From Oscillospiraceae bacterium (GTDB taxonomy: Bacteria > Bacillota > Clostridia > Oscillospirales > CAG-272): DNA of 32,091 bases. Under the pieces are notes generated by a model. It made no database searches. It was not told the origin of the DNA and saw nothing but the letters and a program-made list of their open reading frames with translations. The position numbers and the translations under genes are program-made. The stretch is taken from the NCBI GenBank assembly GCA_015065075.1, contig SVRA01000012.1, forward strand, positions 1-32,091, read 5' to 3'. Each line of letters starts with the position of its first letter. The stretch's first letter is position 1. Positions 7,152 to 15,056 of this stretch are shown one piece after another.

Positions 7152-8984
7152 ATGGATAAAGATAAAAACACTCCTCAAAACGAGAATCCGATCGAGAGTT
7201 CTCGGACACCAAAGCTCCCCAAGGGATTTGCGCTGACTTATATCGGTATTTTTGCAGCTATGCTGATCATTCCTACTATAATCTGGGGCGCTTTGATGAT
7301 AGCGTGCAGATTCTCGCCCGAGCTTTACGACACCATCAATCCCCCCGCAGATGAATCGCAGGGTATGGCGGGAGAAAAGATCGCAGAGTTTCCCACGACC
7401 TTCAAAATTAAGACGTATACCGCCGAGGTTGAGGCGTGGTACGACGATCATCTGCCTTTCAGATCCTTGATACGTAACTCGTACAGCGATCTTAAGGGTG
7501 CGGTCGAGCAGCCGTATGAATCGACCATTCGCCCCGCACTCATTCAGCTTTTCCACGGAAATAAAACCGTCGACGGCGGAGTTGCCGAGGTCCCCGAGAT
7601 CCCCATATTCCCCGAGGAAACATTTCCCGACATTTTTGACGAAACCACCCAGCAGTACCCCGAGGAGAGCGAGGGGAGCAAGGAGAGCGAGGAGGAGACC
7701 GTTCCCAGCTTTGAAAATGAGGAGACCTCGTCCACGGCTTGTGAGCACGTATACGACGTAGGCGTGATAGAGGTCGAGCCGACCTGCACAGACTGGGGCG
7801 TTATGAAATATTCCTGCACGAAATGCTCTCACAGCTACCGTGAATATACCGCAAAGAAATCACACGAATACGCGACCGCAATCGACACCTTCGATCTCGT
7901 AACCTGCGGCTCAAGATATGAGCGCGTTTTTAAGTGTAACGGTTGCGGACAAGAGAAGGACGAGTCGGGTATCAAGCAGCACAAAAACCACAAAAAGATA
8001 AAAACTGTCCAACCCTCTTATACTTCATACGGATACGTCTTAGCAAGCTGTAAATATTGCGGCGGAGAATACAGAACCGAGATCAAGGCCAAACCCTACG
8101 ATACCTCTTACGCTGTTGAGCGCGTTTGGAACAACCAAGCCATCGAGGGCAGACATCAATGGCTGTATTATCTCGGCGACAGCAGCATGGCGTACTATCA
8201 AGGCACGAATCTATTGAGCGACTCCGAATTAGAATATTACAAATCGATCCTCGTTCAACTTGACGAAATATGCAAGGCAAAGGGTATCACTCTTCAGATA
8301 TGTATCTGGCCAAATAAAGAGCAGGTATATCCCGAATATTATCTAGGTGCCGACGTTATAAACGAATATAAGCGCGTCGAACGACTTGTGGATTATATAC
8401 ACGACAACTCCGAGGTCAAGATCGTTTATCCTTTAGATGAGTTGACGGCTGCCAAGCCCTATTGGGACGTATATTACAAATTCGATACCCACTGGAATAG
8501 AGCAGGGGCGTTTATCGGATATCAGGCAATGATGGAAAGCTTGGGTCTTGAGACTATGAATCTTTATCGGCTTCCCGTAAAAGAATACGAGTACAACGGG
8601 GGAGATCTTTTCAGTATTGGTAAAATTAACAGCGCTTACTATTCAGGAGGAGTTGACTACGGCATTACATATCGCTCGAATATAACGACAGATTCGTATT
8701 TTGGAGCAGACGGCGCGGGCGACATCAGACACACGACCGCGGCAAACGCTACGAACGATTGCAATTTCGTTATGCTTGCCGATTCCTACAGATGCTTTCA
8801 GTTAGACCTTCTCCAAAGGGATTTTTCGGATTGCTATCTCTGTCACAGAAATCAGGTTGGTGATCCGATGACGGTAGAGGCGATAAAGAATGCCGATATT
8901 CTCGTTCTTGCCGCTGTTGAGCGATACGATTACGATATCTTCGCCACGGCTCAACATATTATAAATATTCTTTCTCAAGAATAA
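7152..8984 (+). CDS. AlgJ/DHHW-like SGNH acyltransferase partner with inserted CxxC modules
   Basis: This 610-residue protein has one N-terminal membrane segment (about 25-52) and an extracellular remainder. A DHHW-like motif (YDDHLPFRS) lies at about 97-104. The SGNH hydrolase-like half (about 330-610) shows block I GDSSMAYYQG, the DTHW motif (D445, H447) and a late ADSY serine, as in AlgJ/AlgX-type acetyltransferases. Between the two parts are an acidic stretch (about 166-195, EESEGSKESEEE) and a segment with three CxxC modules: CTKC at 222, CNGC at 262 and CKYC at 300. Ordinary family members lack this insert. With the MBOAT protein upstream it probably O-acetylates a surface glycan. AGGTATTT gives only a weak ribosome binding site. 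Confidence 0.82.
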   Translation: MDKDKNTPQNENPIESSRTPKLPKGFALTYIGIFAAMLIIPTIIWGALMIACRFSPELYDTINPPADESQGMAGEKIAEFPTTFKIKTYTAEVEAWYDDHLPFRSLIRNSYSDLKGAVEQPYESTIRPALIQLFHGNKTVDGGVAEVPEIPIFPEETFPDIFDETTQQYPEESEGSKESEEETVPSFENEETSSTACEHVYDVGVIEVEPTCTDWGVMKYSCTKCSHSYREYTAKKSHEYATAIDTFDLVTCGSRYERVFKCNGCGQEKDESGIKQHKNHKKIKTVQPSYTSYGYVLASCKYCGGEYRTEIKAKPYDTSYAVERVWNNQAIEGRHQWLYYLGDSSMAYYQGTNLLSDSELEYYKSILVQLDEICKAKGITLQICIWPNKEQVYPEYYLGADVINEYKRVERLVDYIHDNSEVKIVYPLDELTAAKPYWDVYYKFDTHWNRAGAFIGYQAMMESLGLETMNLYRLPVKEYEYNGGDLFSIGKINSAYYSGGVDYGITYRSNITTDSYFGADGAGDIRHTTAANATNDCNFVMLADSYRCFQLDLLQRDFSDCYLCHRNQVGDPMTVEAIKNADILVLAAVERYDYDIFATAQHIINILSQE

Positions 8985-9051
8985 ACAAAAAGCAATGCCG
9001 ATCTCTACGTGTCGCGTTCTTGCTGTAGAGATCATGAAAACCAAATAAACC

Positions 9052-9090
9052 AAAATCCATCACGGGCGGATGCCTGTGATGGATTTTTCT
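9052..9090 (+). terminator. Rho-independent terminator of the O-acylation module
   Basis: AATCCATCAC and GTGATGGATT pair around GGGCGGATGCCT, which can itself extend the stem (GGC/GCC), and TTTTCTTT follows. The rest of 8985-9266 holds no gene; it is A/T-rich towards the next ORF. Confidence 0.85.
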
Positions 9091-9266
9091 TTATACTCTG
9101 CCTCCCAAAGATCATGTCATCATAAACAGTGATAATATTCATCAAATATCCCGATTTTTTGTTGTCAACCTCGGTTTTATAACATTTCGTAAACATTTCA
9201 CAAAAAAATCAAAAACAATCGGATAATATAATAAAACTGCAAAACGACATAAAGGAGAATTTTAAA

Positions 9267-9632
9267 ATGGCAAAGAATACTAACAACAAACCCCTTATCA
9301 TTGCAGGTATCTGTGCAGGCGTTGCCGCTCTCGCAGTAGGGCTTGGCAAGGCATTCAAGAGCATGAAGGCAACCGCAAAGGCACAGCACGAGGTAGACAA
9401 GGCGGAGTTTGAGGCGGCAAAGGCCGAGGCAAAGGCAAGTTTTGAGGAAAACAGAGGTCACAACACTTATGCAAAGGCAAAAGCTGATGCAAAGAAAAGC
9501 TGGGACGATGCTCATATGAGCCCCTCCGAGAGATCCGCTAAAATGCAAGAGGAGTGTGCCGCAAAAACTGCTGAAGCAAAGGCAAGAACCGAGGCAGCAA
9601 ACGCTCGTTACGAAGCGGCAAAAAAGAAATAA
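9267..9632 (+). CDS. Small membrane-anchored Ala/Lys/Glu-rich helical protein
   Basis: I do not recognise a named family. The 121 residues begin with a short basic stretch, then a hydrophobic segment (about 8-26, LIIAGICAGVAALAVGLG). The remainder is almost entirely Ala, Lys and Glu, with many AKAEA-type repeats predicting a long helix or coiled coil. It resembles YtxH-like or other envelope-associated helical proteins only in general character. AAAGGAG precedes the ATG. A TATAAT (9227-9232) lies upstream without a good -35. It lies 84 bases before the ABC cluster in the same direction and could be its first gene. Confidence 0.75.
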   Translation: MAKNTNNKPLIIAGICAGVAALAVGLGKAFKSMKATAKAQHEVDKAEFEAAKAEAKASFEENRGHNTYAKAKADAKKSWDDAHMSPSERSAKMQEECAAKTAEAKARTEAANARYEAAKKK

Positions 9633-9683
9633 AAAACAAACGACATAAGCGAGGCGCGAAAATGCGGCTCGCTCGTGTTGCGT

Positions 9684-9704
9684 TTTATATAAACGTTATA
9701 TAAA
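9684..9704. promoter_or_regulatory. 21-bp palindrome, possible operator for the ABC cluster
   Basis: TTTATATAA-ACG-TTATATAAA is a perfect inverted repeat with 9-base arms. It directly abuts the AAGGAG ribosome binding site of the first ATPase gene. It is too A/T-rich and too near the start codon to be a terminator, so a regulator binding site is the simplest reading. Confidence 0.45.
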
Positions 9705-9716
9705 AAGGAGAAAGCA

Positions 9717-10619
9717 ATGAACGCAATAGAAATAAGAGATCTGTCCAAAAGCTTCCGCGGAATGTATGCGGTGGATCACCTGAATATGACGGTTCCCGTC
9801 GGCGCGATCTACGGTTTTATCGGTGAGAACGGCTCGGGAAAATCGACGACCGAAAAGCTGATCTGCGGTCACCTTGTTGCCGACTCGGGCTCGATCAAGC
9901 TCTTTGGCAAGGATTTTACCGACGCAGGTGTCCGCGTGAGAGTCGGCGCACTCATTGAAAACGCGGGTTGCTTCCCGAATTCGAGCGTATATCAGAATCT
10001 TCGTATGCAGACCATCAACCTCGGGCTTGAAAATCCCGACGAGGAGATCAGAAGAGTGCTTGAGATCGTGCGTATGGAGGACAACGCGAACCTCAAATTC
10101 AAAAAATGCTCGCTTGGCATGAAGCAGAGGATCGGCATCGCAATGGCGCTGCTCGGCGATCCCGCACTCCTCATTCTCGACGAGCCGATCAACGGTCTTG
10201 ACACCGACGGCATGAGAATTATGAGAGAAATTCTCGTTGATATTACAAAAAATTACGGCTGCACCGTTCTCATTTCCTCGCACATCCTCGGCGAGCTTGA
10301 AAAGATCGCGACTCACTACGGAATCATCCGCCAGGGCAGAATGATCATGGAGCTTTCGGCAGAGGAGATGGATTCGAGAGCGCAGGTCTTCGTGTCGCTC
10401 AAAACAAAGGATATGCAGGGTGCAAAAGAGGTGCTTCGGGCAAAATTTGACACCGTCCGCGAGGAAGACGGCTATCTTCGTGTCTACGACGTCGACGATA
10501 CCGCCGCGATCGTGGATACGCTGATGAAAAACGGCCATATCCCAAGCGAGATCAAGAAAAATAAGATCGGACTCGAGGAATATTACGTCGAGCTGATGAG
10601 CGAAAAGGAGGACAAATGA
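9717..10619 (+). CDS. ABC transporter ATP-binding protein, BcrA/lantibiotic-immunity type (copy 1)
   Basis: This 300-residue ATPase energises the permease encoded two bases downstream. It has Walker A GENGSGKST, a signature CSLGMKQR in place of LSGGQ, Walker B LLILDEPINGLD and the switch His in ISSHILGELEK. The MKQR-type signature and a C-terminal extension ending in GLEEYYVELM are typical of BcrA and NatA-like ATPases of bacitracin and lantibiotic resistance exporters. AAGGAG precedes the ATG. A close paralogue of the same length lies at 11478. The substrate is unknown; export or extraction of an antimicrobial peptide is inferred from the family and the adjacent two-component system. Confidence 0.88.
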   Translation: MNAIEIRDLSKSFRGMYAVDHLNMTVPVGAIYGFIGENGSGKSTTEKLICGHLVADSGSIKLFGKDFTDAGVRVRVGALIENAGCFPNSSVYQNLRMQTINLGLENPDEEIRRVLEIVRMEDNANLKFKKCSLGMKQRIGIAMALLGDPALLILDEPINGLDTDGMRIMREILVDITKNYGCTVLISSHILGELEKIATHYGIIRQGRMIMELSAEEMDSRAQVFVSLKTKDMQGAKEVLRAKFDTVREEDGYLRVYDVDDTAAIVDTLMKNGHIPSEIKKNKIGLEEYYVELMSEKEDK

Positions 10620-10620
10620 G

Positions 10621-11457
10621 ATGACGCGCGAACTGAATTTTGAATCGCCAAGCTTTATCAAAAGACTCAAGGGAATGCTCGGTGTAGATTTTTACCGACT
10701 TTTCCATACGCCCCTGTTTTACATTTTCATTGCTATCGCGGCGATAATTCCCGCGATGGTGTCGGCAATGACGATGATGCCCGACCAGAACGGACAGATG
10801 ATGGAGCCTCTTTATTCAAACGTCTGGCAGATCATCGCCGCGAGCAAATCGCTTTACGTTATCGAGGGAATCGCCGACTACGCAAATATGAATATGGTAT
10901 TCATCTTCGGCGGAATCATGGTCTCGATCTTCATCGGACACGACTACAAATCAGGCTACGTCAAGCAGCTCTTTACCACCCACGCGAAAAAGCAGGATTA
11001 TATGATCTCAAAGACCCTCGCTTGCGCTTTCGCAATGGCTTGTATGTGCATAACCTACCTTATAGGCGGCACCGTGGGCGGTCTGCTCGTGGGCTACGAG
11101 ACCGACGTCAACGTCGGCTCGCTGATAATCGCGATTCTCGGTAAGATCATAATGTCGCTCGGCTGGGCAAGCCTTTACACATTCCTCAACGTCATTTTCA
11201 GAAAATACTTCGGTGTTTCGATCGCCTCGTCCTTCTTCTTCGGCACGGGAATTCTGATCATCGGTGTGGCGGCGATAGTTGAGAGTCTGTCACTCCCGAC
11301 CTCCTTCCTCAATATCTTCCTTTACGGCGCTTCGGTCAACGCCAACCTCTCAAGCAATTTCGGTGCACTGATCGTCTGCTTGCTCGTCTCACTTGTCTGG
11401 ACAGTTATCTATAACCTTGCGGGCACGTTGATACTCTCGAAGTGCGACGTATATTAA
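10621..11457 (+). CDS. ABC-2 type permease of the BcrB/lantibiotic-immunity type (copy 1)
   Basis: This is a 278-residue membrane protein with about six hydrophobic segments and a cytoplasmic N terminus (KRLKGMLGVDFYRLFHTPLF). The residue pattern GHDYKSGYVKQLFTTHAKKQDY after the second segment (quoted in part) is typical of ABC-2 permeases next to BcrA-like ATPases. It starts one base after the ATPase stop, so coupling is tight. Permease 2 (12377) has the same plan: KRLRSMLRVDFRRMW at the start and SEDFRSGYSKNLFTVRAKKGDY. The substrate cannot be read from the sequence. Confidence 0.85.
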   Translation: MTRELNFESPSFIKRLKGMLGVDFYRLFHTPLFYIFIAIAAIIPAMVSAMTMMPDQNGQMMEPLYSNVWQIIAASKSLYVIEGIADYANMNMVFIFGGIMVSIFIGHDYKSGYVKQLFTTHAKKQDYMISKTLACAFAMACMCITYLIGGTVGGLLVGYETDVNVGSLIIAILGKIIMSLGWASLYTFLNVIFRKYFGVSIASSFFFGTGILIIGVAAIVESLSLPTSFLNIFLYGASVNANLSSNFGALIVCLLVSLVWTVIYNLAGTLILSKCDVY

Positions 11458-11477
11458 TGAAAGGATCTTCACAGAGT

Positions 11478-12380
11478 ATGAATGCAATAGAAACCAAAAA
11501 TCTTTCAAAAAACTTCGGCGTAAAGCAAGCCGTTTGCGGTCTTGATATGACCGTGCCTATGGGCGCGATCTACGGCTTTATCGGCGAGAACGGCTCGGGC
11601 AAATCGACCACCGAGAAGATGATATGCGGACTTATTCCCGTCAGTAGCGGCTCGATAAAGCTTTACGGCAGAGATCACACCGACGGCGACGTAAGAGCCA
11701 AGATCGGAGTGCTTATCGAAGCCCCCGGATGCTTTCCGGGACTTACAGTCTGGGATAATATGATGCTTCAGGCGGCAAATCTGGGCATTGAAAACCCCGA
11801 AAAAGAGGTCATAAAGGTGCTCAAGACCGTGAGAATGGAGGGCGCGGCATCCAACAAATTCAAAAATTGTTCGCTCGGTATGAAGCAGAGGGTCGGAATC
11901 GCGATGGCGCTCCTTGGCGATCCCACTCTGCTCGTTCTCGACGAACCCCTTAACGGACTTGATGCCGACGGTATGAGAATTATGCGAGAGGTCTTTCTCG
12001 ATATAGTCAAGGACGGCAAGCGCTCAATCGTCGTGTCCTCGCACCTGCTCGGCGAGCTGCAAAAGGTCGCAACTCACTACGGCATTATCCGCCACGGAAA
12101 AATGATTGTCGAGATGACCGCAGAGGAGCTTGATGCAAGCTGTCGCACCTACGGTGCGCTTCAAAGCGCAGACGTAAACAGAACGAAAACGCTTCTCGGC
12201 TGCAAATATTCGCGAGTTGAGGAGGACGAGGCGGGATTTTTGCGCGTGTACGACGACGTGACTCCCGAGGAGATCGTGTCCTATCTTTACGAAAACAATA
12301 TTACACTCACCGAGCTTAAGACCGACAAGATCGGACTTGAGGAGTACTATATAGATCTGATGAACGGAGGCAAGAAATGA
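11478..12380 (+). CDS. ABC transporter ATP-binding protein, BcrA type (copy 2)
   Basis: This is a paralogue of the 9717 ATPase with identical length (300 residues) from the ATG at 11478. The ORF track starts earlier, at 11442, inside permease 1. I choose 11478 because MNAIETKNLSKNF aligns with MNAIEIRDLSKSF of copy 1 and AAAGGA lies about 12 bases upstream. Walker A GENGSGKST, signature CSLGMKQR, Walker B LLVLDEPLNGLD and VSSHLLGEL are intact. Its stop overlaps the start of permease 2 (ATGA). Two complete ATPase-permease pairs in tandem point to duplication; they may form two exporters or one heteromeric complex. Confidence 0.88.
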   Translation: MNAIETKNLSKNFGVKQAVCGLDMTVPMGAIYGFIGENGSGKSTTEKMICGLIPVSSGSIKLYGRDHTDGDVRAKIGVLIEAPGCFPGLTVWDNMMLQAANLGIENPEKEVIKVLKTVRMEGAASNKFKNCSLGMKQRVGIAMALLGDPTLLVLDEPLNGLDADGMRIMREVFLDIVKDGKRSIVVSSHLLGELQKVATHYGIIRHGKMIVEMTAEELDASCRTYGALQSADVNRTKTLLGCKYSRVEEDEAGFLRVYDDVTPEEIVSYLYENNITLTELKTDKIGLEEYYIDLMNGGKK

Positions 12381-13198
12381 TGGAAAACAGCGTAAAATTC
12401 GAGTCGGTTGGATTTAGCAAACGACTTCGCAGTATGCTTCGAGTCGATTTTCGCAGAATGTGGAGATCGAGATACTTCTATATTCTGATCGCTTGCGCGC
12501 TCCTTATTCCGATCGTTATGACGGTCATGATGAACATGATGGACGGTACTGAGAGTATCGATCAGCAGACGGGAGAAACAGTGATAATGGAGGGCCCCGA
12601 GAGTGCTTGGCAGAATCTGGGCACGCTTCCGAGCGAGGAGAAGGTCAAGGGTGCTGAAATATTCGCTATGTGTAACATAAATATGGCGTTTATGGGTGTT
12701 TCGGTGTTTGTTTGCCTCTTTATTTCGGAGGATTTTCGTAGCGGATATTCGAAAAATCTATTTACAGTCCGCGCAAAAAAGGGTGATTACGTAACCTCAA
12801 AGACGCTCGCGGGATTTATTTGCGGTGCGCTTATGCTGATAGCTTATTTTATCGGCACGATCCTCGGCGGAGCTATCGCAGGTCTGTCCTTCGACCTGTC
12901 GGCTTACAACCTGACCGCGATGAACATCGTGATGAGCATGATCGCAAAGATCCTTCTGATGCTCGTGTTCGTTTCAATCTTCACACTGATCAGCGTGGCG
13001 GCAAAGCAGAGGACATGGCTTTCGATCTGCGGAAGCCTTGGCGGCGGTATGCTGCTCTTTATGATGATCGATCTGGTCGCCGCGCCCGTCGGCTCGACCG
13101 CGATAAACGTCGCACTCTGCCTCTTTGGAGGAGCATTGTTCGCGCTCGGACTCGGCGCATTCAGTAATTTGGTGCTCAAAAAGACGAGTTTAGTGTAA
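12377..13198 (+). CDS. ABC-2 type permease of the BcrB type (copy 2)
   Basis: This 273-residue protein has about six hydrophobic segments. It shares plan and local motifs with permease 1 but is more divergent than the two ATPases are from each other. An extracytoplasmic loop of about 50 residues (about 55-100) after the first segment is rich in Met, Glu and Gln. Its ATG overlaps the ATPase 2 stop. It is the last gene before a short intergenic region with the two-component system promoter. Confidence 0.83.
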   Translation: MMENSVKFESVGFSKRLRSMLRVDFRRMWRSRYFYILIACALLIPIVMTVMMNMMDGTESIDQQTGETVIMEGPESAWQNLGTLPSEEKVKGAEIFAMCNINMAFMGVSVFVCLFISEDFRSGYSKNLFTVRAKKGDYVTSKTLAGFICGALMLIAYFIGTILGGAIAGLSFDLSAYNLTAMNIVMSMIAKILLMLVFVSIFTLISVAAKQRTWLSICGSLGGGMLLFMMIDLVAAPVGSTAINVALCLFGGALFALGLGAFSNLVLKKTSLV

Positions 13199-13224
13199 AA
13201 AAAGCGAAAATGCAAACAAAATCT

Positions 13225-13244
13225 TAACATTTAGGTGTTATAAT
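13225..13244 (+). promoter_or_regulatory. Extended -10 promoter with inverted repeat for the two-component system
   Basis: TGTTATAAT (13236-13244) is an extended -10 element. No good -35 is seen. TAACA-TTTAGG-TGTTA (13225-13240) is an inverted repeat that overlaps the -10 box and could be an operator. GGAGGA precedes the ATG at 13276. Confidence 0.55.
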
Positions 13245-13275
13245 ACAGTTAAAGCTGACAGTCGGAGGAAAAATT

Positions 13276-13947
13276 ATGTTTAAGATACTTGTAGTTGAGG
13301 ATGACAGAGACCTCAATCGCTCGGTCTGTTCATTTTTGAATAACAACGGCTACGAGGCGGTCGGCAGCTTGTGCGCCGAGGACGCCTACGACGAGATGTA
13401 CAAGACCACCTTTGACCTCATCATTTCAGATATTATGATGCCGAATATAGACGGATTTGAGTTTGCGAAAACAGTTCGTTCGCTCAACAACGATATCCCG
13501 ATACTTTTCGTCACGGCGCGTGATGATTTCGCTTCCAAGCAAAGAGGCTTCAGAGTCGGCGCGGACGATTATATGGTCAAGCCGATCGACCTTGACGAGA
13601 TGTTCTTGCGAATTGGCGCGCTTCTGCGCCGCGCGAAGATCGCGTTGAGCCGCCGTCTTGAGATCGGCAGCTTCGTTATGGATGCCGACGAGAGAACTGC
13701 AAGCCTTGGCGACGAGGAGATCGCACTGACCACAAGAGAATTCGACATTCTCTATAAGCTTTTGTCCTACCCGAAAAAGACCTTCACCCGAACACAGCTT
13801 ATGGACGAATTTTGGGACGTGGATACGCAGTCGGGCACTCGCACGGTCGACGTCTATATGACCAAGCTCCGCGCAAAGCTTTCGGATTGCGATTCCTTTG
13901 AGATAGTGACTGTGCACGGACTGGGCTATAAGGCGGTGCTCAAATGA
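13276..13947 (+). CDS. OmpR/PhoB-family response regulator
   Basis: This 223-residue regulator has an N-terminal receiver with the acidic pair in VEDDRD, phospho-acceptor D52 (IISDIMMP), T80 and K102 (MVKPID). A C-terminal winged helix follows (TREFDILYKLL, then RTVDVYMTKLRAKL and VHGLGYKA). It binds DNA when phosphorylated by the kinase encoded next; the reading frames overlap by four bases. Given its place directly after the ABC cluster, that cluster is the likely target, as in Bce, Cpr and lantibiotic-immunity loci. The target is inferred. Confidence 0.92.
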   Translation: MFKILVVEDDRDLNRSVCSFLNNNGYEAVGSLCAEDAYDEMYKTTFDLIISDIMMPNIDGFEFAKTVRSLNNDIPILFVTARDDFASKQRGFRVGADDYMVKPIDLDEMFLRIGALLRRAKIALSRRLEIGSFVMDADERTASLGDEEIALTTREFDILYKLLSYPKKTFTRTQLMDEFWDVDTQSGTRTVDVYMTKLRAKLSDCDSFEIVTVHGLGYKAVLK

Positions 13948-15056
13948 GTAAGGAGACGAAAGCCAAAAGGATAGTCGCGCGGATACTTCGCGTGCTATAC
14001 CGTTATTTCACCTATTTTTTGTTCGTCGCCTTCGTTATAACCTGTAGCGTTATGCTTTTTGTCACTCTGCTTGAACGGGAGCTGGGAATCGAGCTGACGG
14101 GCGAAAATATATCATTTGCGGCAAAGATCACGTTCTGGAACGTCTTGTTCATCAGCCTTCTTATAATGGTCGTTGAAACGGTAAGGAGACGGTATATGTT
14201 CGAGCGTCCGCTGAAGCAGATCGCCAAGGCGGCAGAGCAGATGATGCTCGGCGACTTCAGCGTGCGGATACCGAGAGTTTCGGGTATCACGACCGATGAG
14301 AGCTTCAACGAGATGATAGCGAGTATAAACAAAATGGCAGAGGAGCTTGAGGGAGTTGAGACCTTGCGCTCGGATTTCATCGCAAACGTGTCTCACGAGA
14401 TGAAAACTCCGCTTGCAGTAATGCAGAATTACGGGAAATTGCTCCAAGAGAGCGATCTGACCGACGAAAAAAGGCTTGAATACGCCGCGGCTGTGAGCGA
14501 GTCCTGTCGCCGCTTGTCCGATATGATGACGAATATTCTCAAGCTCAATCGGCTTGAAAATCAACAGATTTACCCTAAAAATGAGAAATTTGACCTCTCC
14601 GAGCAGCTCTGCGAGTGCTTTTTGCAGTACGAGAGCGTCTGGGAGAGCCGAAATATCGAGATCGAGACCGAAATCGAGGACGGCGTGAGCGTCACGGGCG
14701 ATTCCGAGCTTCTCTATCTTGTCTGGAGCAATCTTTTCTCCAACGCCTTTAAATTCACCGACGACGGCGGCAAGGTCGCACTCACACTCCGTGCCGACGA
14801 AAAATACGCGACGGTCTCGGTTCGCGACACGGGCTGCGGAATGAGTGCCGAGGTCGGAGCGCACGTCTTTGAAAAGTTCTATCAGGGAGATAGCTCGCGC
14901 GCGACTCAGGGCAATGGACTCGGACTTGCACTTGTCAAGCGAGTCGTCGACATAGTCGGCGGTGAGATAAGCGTTGAAAGCGCGGTCGGTGAGGGAAGTC
15001 TGTTTACCGTCAAAATAAGGAGATTTGCAAATGGAATTCTGGAAAAAGCTCGGTAA
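13944..15056 (+). CDS. Membrane sensor histidine kinase
   Basis: This is a 370-residue HAMP-HisKA-HATPase kinase. Two membrane segments (about 21-43 and 63-80) enclose an extracytoplasmic loop of only about 20 residues, so there is no real sensor domain outside. A HAMP linker follows (about 85-135). The H-box is FIANVSHEMKTPLAV with H151, the N-box LVWSNLFSNAFKF, the G1 box DTGCGMS, the F-box FEKFYQG and the G2 box GNGLGLALVKR. The short loop fits kinases that sense within the membrane or through a partner transporter. The start overlaps the regulator stop. The 3' end overlaps the next gene by 26 bases. Confidence 0.92.
   Translation: MSKETKAKRIVARILRVLYRYFTYFLFVAFVITCSVMLFVTLLERELGIELTGENISFAAKITFWNVLFISLLIMVVETVRRRYMFERPLKQIAKAAEQMMLGDFSVRIPRVSGITTDESFNEMIASINKMAEELEGVETLRSDFIANVSHEMKTPLAVMQNYGKLLQESDLTDEKRLEYAAAVSESCRRLSDMMTNILKLNRLENQQIYPKNEKFDLSEQLCECFLQYESVWESRNIEIETEIEDGVSVTGDSELLYLVWSNLFSNAFKFTDDGGKVALTLRADEKYATVSVRDTGCGMSAEVGAHVFEKFYQGDSSRATQGNGLGLALVKRVVDIVGGEISVESAVGEGSLFTVKIRRFANGILEKAR

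Noticed and set aside
9204-9232. Promoter of the small helical protein
   Set aside because: A TATAAT is present, but the position 17 bp upstream is only a run of A, so no -35 can be supported.
9696-10670. 324-codon minus-strand ORF
   Set aside because: It is antisense to the first ABC ATPase, which has all its motifs intact.
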